Shown here one piece after another: positions 11,747 to 23,216 of a DNA stretch of 64,000 bases (positions are counted from its first letter, which is position 1; each line of letters opens with the position of its first letter). Source of the DNA: Rhizophagus clarus (Eukaryota; Glomeromycota; Glomeromycetes; Glomerales; Glomeraceae). The position numbers and the translations under genes are program-made. The stretch lies in assembly GCA_015698045.1 (NCBI GenBank), contig BLAL01000090.1:62001-126000 (forward strand), written 5' to 3'. The notes under the pieces were generated by a model. The model made no database searches. It was not told where the DNA came from and worked only from the letters and a program-made list of their open reading frames with translations.

Positions 11747-12666
11747 TCAACATTTTTTTTTCCTAATATTTCTTGTTTGAGATTGGCTCGCAAATTTTCT
11801 TTTTTTAAAAGTAACTTTGTTCGAGTCATTATCCTTTATAATGTCTTCGGGTATTTGATCATTCATCGGAAATGTTTTTTCAACTACCTTAAAATTCCTC
11901 AAATCATCTGGATCTTCATCTTCCTCATCGTCTTGAAGAATTGTTTCTTGAGATGTTGATGTATTGTTAGCTTGATCAGTCTCTAATGCATTGTTTACTG
12001 GAGGAGCAGGTGGAGGAGTCACAGGTCTCCATTCTCCTATAACAGCTTCAGTCCCATCAGCACTTTTGCTTGATTCTGTTAATTCTATATAGTTTGATGT
12101 TGAGCCTGCATATATAACATCGTGTTCACTAAACGAACTTGTAACAGGTGGAGCATTCGTATTAATGGTAGATGTTAATGAAGCAATTGAAGCTCCTGGA
12201 ACTTCAAGTATAATATCTTTCTTATATTGTTTCATCGCTGCCTAGTTATAAAAAATTATTAATGTTAATATATTATTCTCGAGAAAAGATAAAATTAGAA
12301 AATTACTACCCTTTCAATTCTTTCTAATTCTCGTCTAGTTTTTTCTTCTTCTTTGCGATTTTCATGGTCTCTACGACGAATGTTACGTAAAAATTTTTCG
12401 ACATTCTCTTTATGCTTCTTGCCTTGTTCATGCATTGTACGACTCTAAAAATATGAAATATTTAAATAATTAAAATGTTATAGAACAAATCTTACGCCGG
12501 AAATACTTCTTACAGGTTTATTATCCGCAATATAAATGCGGCAATATTGGCACCAATGCTTTTGTTGTGATACCCAGTACTCTGACCTGTAAAGAAAACA
12601 TTAAATTAGCAATAATAAAAATCGAAATCCATAATGTACTACTCTTACGGTTATAAACTCATACAT
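11747..12666 (-). CDS. WBP4: WW domain-binding protein 4-like, U1-type zinc finger splicing factor
   Basis: Likely spliceosomal (B-complex) protein. The N-terminus reads SEYWVSQQKHWCQYCRIYIA followed by DNKPSRTMHEQGKKHKENVE after splicing, a matrin/U1-C zinc finger (Cys-x2-Cys ... His-x5-His) matching human WBP4. A charged coiled-coil (RRDHENRKEEEKTRRELERI) and AAMKQYKKDI follow. The C-terminal half is low-complexity with GEWRPV and ends in a basic VTFKKRKFASQS tail, again as in WBP4; no WW domain is visible. Later exons begin after the acceptors near 12437 and 12242. Exon 2 begins at 12586 with G, in the phase that gives M-S-E-Y-W only if exon 1 supplies AT, as at 12666-12665 before a GTATGA donor. 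The start codon therefore appears to be split by an intron. Confidence 0.75.
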
Positions 12667-12801
12667 TGTTTGAAATTATGTGACCAAATAGAATTTTCAA
12701 TTCAAAGAATTAAAATTATTAACAAAGTAACCTTCCCTTTTTGATAATAATGTGGTACAGCCGATCATTAATCATATTCTATTCAGTGTGGTGTGGTTTA
12801 C

Positions 12802-12943
12802 CCCAGTAACGCCACAAAAAATTTCCACCCTCACGTGATTTTTGGCCGGCATTATAAGATTTGGCCAGAATTAAGAAATTAACCATGTGACAAATAACGT
12901 GTGAGTGGATGGGCGTGACGCAAAAATTTGTGGTGATACTGGA
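12802..12943. mobile_element. MITE family A, second copy (142 bp)
   Basis: It starts CCCAGTAACGCCACAAAAAA and ends with the approximate inverted complement (TTTGTGGTGATACTGGA). Its first 100 bp match the left part of the nested copy at 7325 closely (ACGTGATTTTTGGC, AGAATTAAGAAATTAACCAT). It lies in the spacer between the WBP4-like gene and the checkpoint kinase, which are divergent, so it sits in their shared upstream region. Confidence 0.75.
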
Positions 12944-13063
12944 CTAACAAATAAAAACCGTTATCTATATGTACATTGAAATAACGCGTGACGTAACATA
13001 ACAGTAAGAACATTCTTCATATATGTTAATATCTCTGTCAAATTCTTCTTCGAATAGTGCAGA

Positions 13064-16000
13064 ATGGACCAAAAACACAAAATTCAGCCTGAACCGGTTA
13101 ATAATAATAAAGAACATACATCTAGCGAACAAAAACTTATACCAGAGTTCTCTTCATTCGAACATCAAAAAGAAAATATATTACCAATAAAACAAGGTAG
13201 AAGTGCCACTACTTTATCTCAAATATTTTCAAGTGAACCTTCCGTGCGTAATGCAGAACTTCAAGTTGGTAATGATAAGTTTAGTGCAGAGCTTGAAAAT
13301 CTTAACGAACTTGATGATCCCTTTGAAGTGTATGATCGTTACATAAAATGGACTATGGAAAATTATCCGCAAGCATTTGGTCCTCATTCAAGAGTATGTC
13401 AACTTCTGGAGACCGCATCAAATAGTTTTGTAAATGATACTCGGTATAAAAATGATCCTAGATATTTAAGATGCTGGCTACAATATTCGAAACACGTTGG
13501 AAAGCATAAAGAACTTTTCGCATTCTTGAAATCTAATGGAATTGGCTTAGACTTGGCCACTTTTTATGAAGAATATGCAGAATTAATGGAAACGATGAAA
13601 TGGTATAGATATGGTTCTTTATATAATTTTGAAACTGACAATGACTAAAAAAATATTTCATAAATGAAAGTTACAAAGAAGCAAACGAAATCTTTGAAAC
13701 GGGAATAAGTCGAGGGGCACAACCGCTTGAACGTTTGAACAAACGTTATAAACAATTTTTAACGCGTATGACGTTAATGGGTGTAAACTTTAGCACTAAT
13801 ACTACTAGTACTATAGCAACACCAACATCATCAATACCGCAACAATTGAATCTAAATTTACGAACAATTCTTGGTTCTAAATCTTCTTCATCTTCTACCC
13901 AATCACAGCCAATGAATGTTTTCAATCAAAGGAACCCTTCTTCATATACCGTTTCCGACACCGGGAGTGCAAATTCACGAATTATCACTTCCGACAGCAA
14001 TGAAAAGTTAAATATTTTCTACGATCCTAATGGAGAAGTAGGAAATTCCGCTTTGGCATCCACAGATAACAAAACTTCAAAATGGAATAGTTACGGAACG
14101 TATTTGTCCAGGAAAAAAGAAGATATTCAAGAGGCAGAACAATGGAAAGGTGTGACCTTGCCACAAAATAAAAAGGTTCGCGTCCCGATGGCAGCCAAGC
14201 TTGAAATTTATCACGATAAGGTAAACAAAAAAAGTCATACGTCATATACTTTGGTCCGTTAATTATATGTTTTTACTATTTTTTTAGCCAATTGAAACTG
14301 GCTCAAATTCGTCAACAAATATTCATCAAGCTACTGAACAAGTCGAAATAGGATCATTGAATAATAAAAACAATTGTTTGACGGAAGCTCTTAAAAAATT
14401 AGTAGATATACAGAATAAACCTTCGAATGAAATATCTTCGGATGCGGCTCAGACAAATTCAAGTCAGCTTTTACAGAATGAAAGCAGTATCAAACCACAG
14501 TCTGCATCTTCAGTTTCTCAAGATAAGAAGCAAGTTAAACGATACGAACTGGGGCCGAAAGAAAGATGTTGTGTAAAAATCGATAATTTTTATGATGAAA
14601 ATGGTGAAGAAATTTCCTTTGAAGAGAAGAGAGCTAAAATTTTGGGTTATCTCGAAAGTAATTACAGTGAAAATATTAAGGAGATTGAGGAGAAGTTAGG
14701 AAAAGAAGAAAATAATGTTACAGAATACAGTATATCGATTCATGAGACGAGTCCCCTACGTATGTTTTGATTATTTATTCTTTGCAATTGATATGTTTCT
14801 AATGCCAATTTCTCATGGCAAATCTTAGCCTCATATATAGAAAAAATTGAGAAAAAGCCATCTCCCACGATATGTACTAGGGCTGCTTTATCAGACATAA
14901 TAGAGATGTTTACTTTTACTCAACCGTTAAAAGATATTCAAAATAATGATGATGATGGAAAGAAGACTTTAAATTCCACTGTTTGTCAAACAACACAATG
15001 CGATCATCATCAAACTCCTTCAAAGACGAACGGATGTAAGGTAAATGATCAAGAAAGTGATGTAAATAGCTCATCACTTGATTTAATTAACCGTGAAAAT
15101 AAAGCGAAGTTCTTTGATCCTATGACGCCAATACAAGAAACAAGTCGTGAGTATAAGACTACTCCATTTTATATGTCCGAAGAATTAAATATTATGAATG
15201 TAAGATCTTTTACAAATACACCCAGATTCGATAATATTAAGTTTGATTTGGCATCTCCAATAAAATTAACAGAAGTAGATTATGAATCGAACATGCTGGA
15301 ACCGCCTGCTTTTCCAAAGCTTTCGAATCCATGTAATCCGATTGATCCTAAAGTCATTGAACAAATTTTAGCCGCTTTGCAACCTCCATTAAATCATTAT
15401 AAAGGATTTTATGATGCTCGAAAACAGGATTGCAATAATGGATCAAAAATCGAGAAAATTGCACGTTGTTGGGACACACAAGGTCGACAATGTGCAATTA
15501 ACCCAGTAAACATTGAAGAACCTATTATATTCTTTAATGATTCGTTTCTTATACGTCAGAAAATCGGAGAAGGCGGTTTTGGCAAAGTCTATCTTGTTTT
15601 GGATACAAAAGATTATGCAGTTAACCAAAACGAAAAGAAATCATTACGTGCATTAAAGAATGAAATACCCTCAAGTGCCTTGGAGTTTTACATTATACGT
15701 AAACTACATGAAAGAACCAACCCTCCAACTGTTGATTCTATTATTTCTGTGCATTCATTGTATTGTTACAAGAATGAAAGTTATATGGTGATGGAATTTG
15801 GTCATCAAGGAACGATTTTGGATGCTGTTAATCAAGCTAAAAGAGAGAATACACAGTTAGATGAACTTTTGGTATTCTTCTTTACAGTAGAACTATTGAA
15901 AACAATTGAGTCGATTCACGAGGCCGGAATAATACACGGTGATATCAAAGTCGATAACTGCCTTTTGAGATTGGAACCAGTAGAGGAGTGGGATAAACAA

Positions 16001-16522
16001 TATGATCCATCCGGTGCGAATGGATGGTCAAAGAAAGGAATTAAATTAATTGATTTTGGACGTTCTATTGATGTGACTTTATTTCCAGACGATATGAAAT
16101 TTATCGCTGAGTGGGTGACTGATGACCAGGATTGCGTTGAAATGCGTGAAGGTAGGCCTTGGAAATGGCAAGCTGATTATTACGGATTGGCTGGTGTAGT
16201 ACATTGTATGCTGCATAACAGATATATGCAAACTACTCCAGTATTAGTAGAAACAAATACTTTTATGTCTGGACCAGCAACGATGGCAGTGAAGAGATAT
16301 AAACCAATACTTTCATTTAAACGATATTGGCAAGGAGAACTTTGGCAAAAATTATTTGATTTGCTGTTGAATCCTTTATTGGTAACAAGAGACGGCCAAA
16401 TGCCAATTACACAGGAATTAAAAAATATTCGTAAGGAATTTGAACAGTATTTAATACAAAATTGCGAAAAAAATGGAAAAAGTTTAATTGGAATGTTAAA
16501 GAAATTAGAAAGAAACCGGTAA
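13064..16522 (+). CDS. BUB1: spindle checkpoint kinase, unsplit Mad3/BubR1-Bub1 type
   Basis: Mitotic checkpoint protein acting at kinetochores and on APC/C-Cdc20. Four exons: 13064-13602, 13671-14220, 14288-14759 and 14829-16522. Order of parts: a KEN box at residues 36-38 (HQKENILP), a TPR domain (DDPFEVYDRYIKWTMENYPQ to YKEANEIFETGISRGAQPLE), a second, altered KEN-like site before the Mad3 motif (RKKEDIQEAEQWKGVTLPQ), a GLEBS-like Bub3-binding motif (ENGEEISFEEKRAKI), a CD1-like stretch (PTICTRAALSDIIEMF), and a kinase domain. The kinase keeps the glycine loop GEGGFGKVYLV, the lysine in RALKNE, HGDIKVDN and DFG. The conserved catalytic residues suggest an active Bub1 kinase and a Mad3-like N-terminus in one polypeptide, the ancestral state. 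Confidence 0.92.
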
Positions 16523-16645
16523 AACACGAATTTCCTTAGTAATGCACAATATACACTTCATTTTTGAATATTGTCAAATATTAAATAATAATAGTTTATT
16601 CATTAAATTATTAAATATCATTGGTTTAAAAGCAATGGAAATAAA

Positions 16646-17289
16646 TTATTCATTAAATTCTTTATTAACACCAGTGATATTATATAAATCATTAGCAGTA
16701 ATTCCGCGTAATTCAAATCCTTTCATTTTTTCAATTTCGCCAGTTTCTAATTTTTCTAATTCAGTAGTTTTTTGTTTTATCGCATCTCTTAACGAAGAAA
16801 TTTCTTTTTCAAGATTCTTTTGGTCTATTCATATTCGTAAGACAAAGTTATTTGATAATCAGATCATGTTGTTATAAAGGAATTGTAAAAATAAATAAAA
16901 CTTACCTTTTTCTATATATGATTTTACATTATCTTTTTCCAACTTAACAAAGAAATCTCCCAGATTTACCCATACTTTTTTTTGGGAATTCAAAGGTTCT
17001 TTTTTAAGTTTAGCTAACGCTTCTCTATTAGTGTTTCTTGTCCTATCATAATCTATAACCTTGAAACAAAAAATTAGTGATTAGACAAATGTGACAGAGT
17101 TCAAAATTGAGGGAAAATTTAAATTACCAATTGCTTGTTTGTTAAGATATCTTCAGCTAAGCGTTCACGCTCAGTAAGAACTAAGATGTGACAAAAAGAT
17201 TTATTTTAATCATAACGTTTAATAAAAAAAAATAAAAAATAAAAAAAATAAAAAAAGCAAATTGAATAAATACTTGGAATATAATCCAT
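16646..17289 (-). CDS. PDRG1: PDRG1-like prefoldin-fold protein
   Basis: Homologue of p53 and DNA damage-regulated protein 1, a prefoldin beta-like subunit of the R2TP/prefoldin-like (URI) complex. Four exons on the minus strand: 17274-17289, 17128-17180, 16906-17059 and 16646-16824. The product begins MDYIPILTERERLAEDILTN, followed by KQLVIDYDRTRNTNREALAK, VWVNLGDFFVKL, then the second helix EKDQKNLEKEISSLRDAIKQ and the C-terminal MKGFELRGI. Human PDRG1 shows the same order (DRRRQQNREALRAL, FGNMFIKM, KDQDHLDKEIEKLR). At about 133 residues, full length. The first exon codes for only five residues. It shares a 126-bp upstream region with proteasome beta3. Confidence 0.88.
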
Positions 17290-17415
17290 TGTAACATGAT
17301 AAAATTGCGATCTGAAAAACGTAATCATATACGTAGTACTGATATACATATCAGATATTTTTTCAGACATTGCTTTTCAGTTTCAACCTGCTCTTCTTGA
17401 AATATTTTAGTCACC
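17290..17415. promoter_or_regulatory. divergent promoter, PDRG1-like gene / proteasome beta3
   Basis: Only 126 bp separate the two start codons, which face away from each other, so both promoters and 5' UTRs must fit here. No specific factor site was recognised. Confidence 0.5.
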
Positions 17416-18413
17416 ATGGTAAATGATCCTGTTAAACTTTAAATACCTTTTTTTTTTTTTTTAACGAAATGTATTATTTTATATATTATAGTCGATTTTG
17501 GAATATAATGGTGGAGCGATAGTGGCTATGGTCGGAAAGAATTGTGTCGCTATTGGATCTGATAAACGTTTTGGTGTTCAATTGATGACTGTGTCAACTG
17601 AATTTCCCAAAATATTTCCTGCAACAGATAAAACTTTTATCGGACTTCCTGGTCTAGCTACTGATATTCGAACTTTGTAAATAACATTTCGAATTTCTTT
17701 CGAATTTCAATTCATATTTCAATTTCTTTGTAATAATTTTTTTTTTTTTTTTCTTGTCTTTAATAGGTCAGAAAGGTTTCGTTTTAAGATCAATATGTAT
17801 AAATTAAGCGAAGAACGCGAAATTGAACCACGTACATTAGCACATTTGGTATCTTCAACATTGTACGAAAGAAGGTAACCATTTAATTCATTTTATCAAA
17901 ATTCTTAATATCAAAGAGATTAACTTTCTCTTATAATTATAATAGGTTTGGTCCATATTTTGTCGAACCAATAATTGCCGGACTTGACAAAGATAATCAA
18001 CCATTTATTTGTGGAATGGACTTGATAGGGTGTATTAACTTTGCAAAAGATTTTGTGGTCGCTGGAACAACTACAGATAGTTTATTTGGAGTATGTGAAT
18101 CTTTATGGGAGCCCGATTTAGAACCTGAGGATTTATTTGAAACTGTTTCGCAATCTTTATTGAATGCTGTTGATAGAGATAGTTTAGCTGGCTGGGGTGC
18201 AGTTATCCATGTAGTGTATGTATTTAAAATAATAAGAGTAATTTTTGAAATCACGAAAACTAAAGTAATTTTTTTATTCATAGAACTCCTGAGAGGGTCA
18301 TCACTCGTACTCTCAAAACTCGTATGGTAAGTAGATCACGTATTTACATTGTAATTTTCTTTTATTGTGCATTTTTAATTAATTTATTTTAATTTAATTT
18401 ATTTTAGGATTAA
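17416..18413 (+). CDS. PUP3: 20S proteasome subunit beta3
   Basis: Structural, non-catalytic beta subunit of the 20S core particle. Six exons: 17416-17418, 17492-17676, 17767-17874, 17946-18215, 18284-18326 and 18408-18413. Exon 1 holds only the ATG, and the last exon holds one Asp codon plus the stop. The protein begins [20 protein letters not shown]; the position of the catalytic threonine in active subunits is not Thr, as expected for beta3. Further landmarks: [59 protein letters not shown] and the C-terminal RTLKTRMD. Length and order match the family throughout. The two terminal micro-exons are needed to give the conserved ends. Confidence 0.93.
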
Positions 18414-19273
18414 GAAATTTTCGTTCTTTGAATAAATAGAAAATGAAATATAATCCATTATATATATATTCAAATTTTCAGTAGCAAGTATTTAAATTGA
18501 ATATATGCATATTTTTTTATTGTAAAGATTATGATAAATAAAAAAACCACAGTTTTATTCCATTTAAAAAAATCACAATGATATACGGTGAAACTCGATA
18601 CGCCGAGGCCCAACTCCGTTATATCAAGATTTTACTTACGGTCTGACATATCGAGGATCCGGTACATTGAATTCCACTGTGTATTAGTGATATATGTAAA
18701 AGGTCAAATGTCAAAAGCTTAACGTGAGCCCCATATGGATATGGTTATTAAGAGACTGTCTGGGTAATAATACAAGAAAACGATAAATAATAATTATCGC
18801 GATATTTTGACCTTTTTATCAAATAGTATAGGTTTGAATCTGTTTACATTTTTAATTTTTTTTGTACTGGATATAAAATAATCACATCAAAAAAAAAGAA
18901 AAGAAAATTTTACTATAAAATTGAATGGAATGAACCAAGTTTTATAAAGAATTCTGGGCGGGACAGGAACTATGATTTGAATGATATAACTATGGATAGT
19001 AAAGAAGATCGCTATCTGTAACACAACGTCTCCGATCTACACTCAGCTGCTAGATCATGATAGTGGTTTAAAACTTTCTCAATATTGGAATGTCTTTAGA
19101 TTATAGTGACTATCAGATTTTTTAGAACACTTATATCAAAGAATTGAATTTTGAACTTATAGTATAAAAATTAAGCAATTTAATGTAAATAATAAATAAA
19201 AGGGTTTTTGTTTACATATATAATACATTGGCCGTACGTTAATTTATAATATCTAACTGCTGCTATATGTAAA
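18414..19273. other. 860-bp convergent spacer with a possible pogo-like relic
   Basis: No gene is seen between the convergent beta3 and LAMTOR3 genes. The stretch 18584-18683 begins TACGGTGAAACTCGATACGC and ends GAATTCCACTGTGTA, weak inverted ends bounded by TA that recall Tigger/pogo terminal repeats. The rest is AT-rich DNA without clear structure. Confidence 0.4.
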
Positions 19274-19417
19274 TTAAACAATAACCTGTCTTTCTGATAA
19301 TGCCGAAGCAATTATATCTGTAACTTCTTTTAGTTCATTCCCAAGATCCATTAACACTCCTTAAATGTAATAAAGTCCGTTCGAAATGGAGTTTAATTTA
19401 ATTTTATTAAAATATTA

Positions 19418-19464
<47 letters not shown>

Positions 19465-20107
19465 TACACAAACATCTCACCAGTATTAGAACCCGAATCA
19501 GCTACTAAAGTAGTTATCAAAGGCGTATGGTTAAATTGTACAATTTGAAAAATGCCAAATAAACTTACTATTGATTTATTCTTTTTCAATCCTAATTTTG
19601 ATGCCTTAAAATAATAAAAAATAAATAAATAAATAAATAAAATTGTTTCTGATTTATTATTAAACAAATACCCTATAATAAATCCTTACCTGTTCACTTA
19701 CTACAGAAAATGTTGTTGACAGTGCTGGTTCAATAACTCTCGGTGATACATCGTTTGATACGGCTATTAATTTAGAAAAAAGATTAAATTGTTATAGTTT
19801 TGTAAGAAAATGATTGAGGAAAGAACAATAAGTACATTTTATTAATATAACGCCATCTCTGTCCGTGACGGTTACAGCTTTCAAACCGTCTATTCTATTA
19901 GAGTAAGAAAGAGATGTTTTGTTAAAAGAACTTTTTAAAAGGAAAAAAAAAATAATAATATGGATAAAACTTGCCTTGTTAATAACTTATTAAAATAAGT
20001 TTGTATTTCCTTTAAGAAAAAAATATATATATTTAAAAACATCAAGTAAAAAAAAGAAACGTAAAATACACGGTATTCACAAGAAAAATTGTAAATACCT
20101 CACCCAT
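19274..20107 (-). CDS. LAMTOR3: LAMTOR3/MP1-like Ragulator subunit
   Basis: Roadblock-fold scaffold of the Ragulator/EGO-type complex at the vacuole or lysosome membrane, linking amino acid sensing to TORC1. Six exons on the minus strand: 20099-20107, 19975-20009, 19836-19894, 19690-19763, 19481-19604 and 19274-19360. The protein reads MGEEIQTYFNKLLTRIDGLK, then AVTVTDRDGVILIK, LSTTFSVVSEQASKLGLKKN, QIVQFNHTPLITTLVADSGS and a final NTGVLMDLGNELKEVTDI helix. Human LAMTOR3 has the matching SDRDGVPVIKV, GSKLGLSKNKSI, YQVVQFNRLPLV and SANTG. The intron after exon 2 uses a GC donor (AAG then GCAAGT). An intron carries a 39-nt poly(A) at 19420-19458. Confidence 0.88.
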
Positions 20108-20436
20108 TCTTTCGTTTCTTCTTCGGAATTAAAACGTGTAAATTTTATTTAATGTGGTGATTATCGTAATTGAGGATGGGAAAGTATTTCAAAAAATAGG
20201 TTTATAATTTTAAAAGAATGATATAAAAGAACGCCAACTTCGTAGAAGTTGATCAATGATATCTGATTTGATTTTCTGATCAAATATTACATAATGTTAT
20301 ACGTCATTACAGTAACAAACGATGTAACGAACACGTTCTTATCTAATCTAATCTAAATTACACAATATAAAAAAATCTGAAAAAAAAAAAAAAAGAAATC
20401 CATCTCGAAGATTGAATTTTCCTCCTTTAATTAATT
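20108..20436. promoter_or_regulatory. divergent upstream region, LAMTOR3-like gene / homoserine kinase
   Basis: About 330 bp of AT-rich DNA lie between two outward-facing start codons. A poly(A) stretch lies near 20380-20396, shortly before the homoserine kinase ATG. No recognised factor sites. Confidence 0.4.
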
Positions 20437-21717
20437 ATGTCTACTCCAAATAAAATAATACAAATAAAAGTTCCATGTTCCTCGTCAAATATAGGCCCAG
20501 GTTTTGATGTACTTGGAGTTACATTGTCATTATATTTAACCTTAACCATTCAAATTCTACCAAAACATTCGGATTTAACGAACTTTAATGAATATATAGA
20601 ATTAACTTATACCGGAGAAGGTAGCTCAAATGTACCATTATCAATTAGTCAAAATTTAATCACCAAAACAGCGTTATTCGTATTAGCTTCAAACAATATA
20701 AATGGATTTCCTTCACCAATGACCATAAATGTTAACAATGAAATTCCTTTTGGTAGAGGTTTAGGTAGTAGTGGAGCAGCCGTAGTTGCTGGTGTGATAT
20801 TAGGTGATGTAGCAGGAAATCTTAAATTAACTAAAGATAGATTATTAGATTATTGTTTAATGATTGAAAGACATCCCGATAATGTTACTGCTGCTTTAAT
20901 GGGTGGTTTTGTTGCATCTTATTTACGTGAATTGGATCCTAAAGACATCGAAACTCCTACTATTCCTCATTCGGAAACCTTTGAAGATGGAACAACTGCT
21001 AATGAACCAGCGGTTAAACAAAAAGTACTAACAGTACCGAACGGGATCGGTCATTATATTAGATTAAATTGGGCTAAAGAGATTAAAGCTATTACTCTTA
21101 TTCCTCAATTCGAAGTTGCTACTGCTACCGCTAGAAGTGTATTACCACATACTTACGAAAGGCAAGATGTGGTATGGCGTCAATCTCTCCATTTTGATAA
21201 TTAAAGTATGATCTTTTACTAAAAACTTTCATTATAAATTCTTTTTAGGTATTTAATTTACAACGATTAGCTGTTTTAACAACTGCTCTTTCGCAGTCAC
21301 CGCCAGATGCTGACTTGATATTTCAAGCAATGCAAGACAAAGTACATCAACCATACCGTATGGAATTGGTAAGTAAATCATATTAATTTTATGATTTCAG
21401 TTTATATTGAAATACTAATACGTAACATATAATATAATGATCGAGAATTTTGTACTTATTTTGACTTTTCGATAAAATTTTTTAAAAAGATTCCTGGATT
21501 ATCGGAAATTTTATCAAGTGTAAATCCAAAAACAGATCCTGGATTATTAGGTATATGTTTAAGCGGGGCAGGTCCAACGATTTTAGCTTTAGCGGTTGAT
21601 AATTTTGATTTAATTGCTGATAGAATAACAAAAGTTTTAAAAAGTAAGAATGACACTCAAGTGATTGTAAAAACGTTAGATATTGTTGATGGGGGTGCTC
21701 AAGTTATTGAATTATAA
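20437..21717 (+). CDS. THR1: homoserine kinase
   Basis: GHMP-family kinase that phosphorylates homoserine with ATP on the way to threonine. Three exons: 20437-21171, 21249-21368 and 21490-21717. Motif 1 is KVPCSSSNIGPGFDVLG near residues 11-27, motif 2 the phosphate-binding loop PFGRGLGSSGAAVVAG near residue 105, and motif 3 the C-terminal GICLSGAGPTILAL. ERHPDNVTAALMGG between them is the usual catalytic-domain segment. Length (about 360 residues) fits fungal Thr1. Splicing at DV|VFNLQRL and RMEL|IPGLSE keeps the frame. Intact. Confidence 0.95.
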
Positions 21718-21916
21718 TGTATTTTTCATACTAAATATTATAGATATATTTTCATTCAATAGAATTTTCATTTAAAAATGTGCATTAAGCATACCATATT
21801 AGGGAAATTATCATTCAGAACGTGACAAAAAAGGTTCATTATAGAAGAATTGTAATTTTTATAATAGATATTTTTTTATAATTTAAAATAAAATAATTAT
21901 ATACAGTATAATCAAT

Positions 21917-22948
21917 TTATAAATCTGATCTAACGAAATCACCAGGTCCATATGGCTCACTTTTTAAAGTAGTGAGACCAGATTTAGGTTCACAAGTAAT
22001 ACGACCGGACTGTGGACCAGGTTTTGGTAATATATCTTTTTTTAATGATTCTAATATTTTTATAGTTGTATCTGGTGTTAAATCCTCCTAAATTTATAAT
22101 TAAAACATTTAATACATAATTTTATATGATTCAAAACGAAAAAAAACCTCTTTAATAGAACATTATTACTTACATAATAATCATCGTTAACGGCCAATAC
22201 GGGAGCATTGACACAGGCACCAGCACACTCAACTTCTACTAAAGTGAATAATTTGTCAGGGGTTGTTTCGCCTGGTTTAATTTTTAAATGATTTTGAATT
22301 GTTTCTAAAATTTCTGTTGAACCACATAATTGGCATGGTGTCGTTGTACAAAGTTGTAAAAAGTATTTTCCAACTGGATTTCTATTAAGATAGAATTAGA
22401 ATTTAATTTATAAAATTTATAACATTTTTAATATATACATACCGATTAAACATAGTATAAAAAGTAGCAACTTCATAAACACGCATAGGAGGAATTTCTA
22501 ACAATTTAGCTACAGCATTCATAACAGAAATACTCGTCCAACCTAATTGACGTTGACCTAAATCTAATAAAGGTATAACAGCAGCTTTTTTATACTGTGG
22601 TGGATAACGTGAAATAATTCCTTTCGCTCTTTCTAAATTGTCTTTTGTAAATTCGAAGGGAATTGATAAGTTATTTCCCGGTGTATCTCGATGCTGTTCA
22701 AAACAAGAATGGAGAACCGATATTGGAATACAATAGAAATGTTATTATTTTAAAAAGTTTAAATTGTAAAAACTTACCAGAAATAATTGATCAGAATTAG
22801 TAAAAGCACTGGCGTGAAAAGGTCTTTTCGTTAAAGCAACAGGAAAAGGTATTTTCATACCTTCTACTAATGATGTACCAGTTTTAAATGCAAAACTAGT
22901 ATTAAGATACTTTCTAACAAGTATTCTAGAAGAAATCGCAAAATTCAT
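21917..22948 (-). CDS. NDUFV2: NADH dehydrogenase (complex I) 24-kDa subunit
   Basis: Peripheral-arm subunit of mitochondrial complex I carrying a [2Fe-2S] cluster. Four exons on the minus strand: 22778-22948, 22443-22693, 22174-22381 and 21917-22087. The N-terminus is basic and hydroxylated without acidic residues at first ([20 protein letters not shown]), a mitochondrial presequence. The mature part shows [40 protein letters not shown], the first cysteine pair in [11 protein letters not shown] and the second in [11 protein letters not shown]; these four cysteines bind the cluster. The C-terminus ([20 protein letters not shown]) is typical of eukaryotic NDUFV2. Intact. Confidence 0.95.
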
Positions 22949-23216
22949 TATTAAATTAATAAAGTATGATTTCTTCGAATAATCAATCTGTTAGTAAAAA
23001 AAAAAAAAAAAAAAAATGTACGATGGTGCTACAAAATGCACCGTTACATGATCAGAATGCAGATCATCAAAAATAAACAACTATAAATATAGCCTATCGG
23101 TAAATATTCATTCATATTGGGCAAAAACAAAATGGTTCCGATATCATGTTTGTATTATAATTTTTTTTTTACTTACATATATATACATATTTTTCTCGCT
23201 AATTGAACATTGGTCT

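Noticed and set aside
19420-19458. 39-nt poly(A) as a retroposed gene tail
   Set aside because: It lies inside a LAMTOR3 intron with no retrogene or target duplication next to it; simple homopolymer growth explains it.
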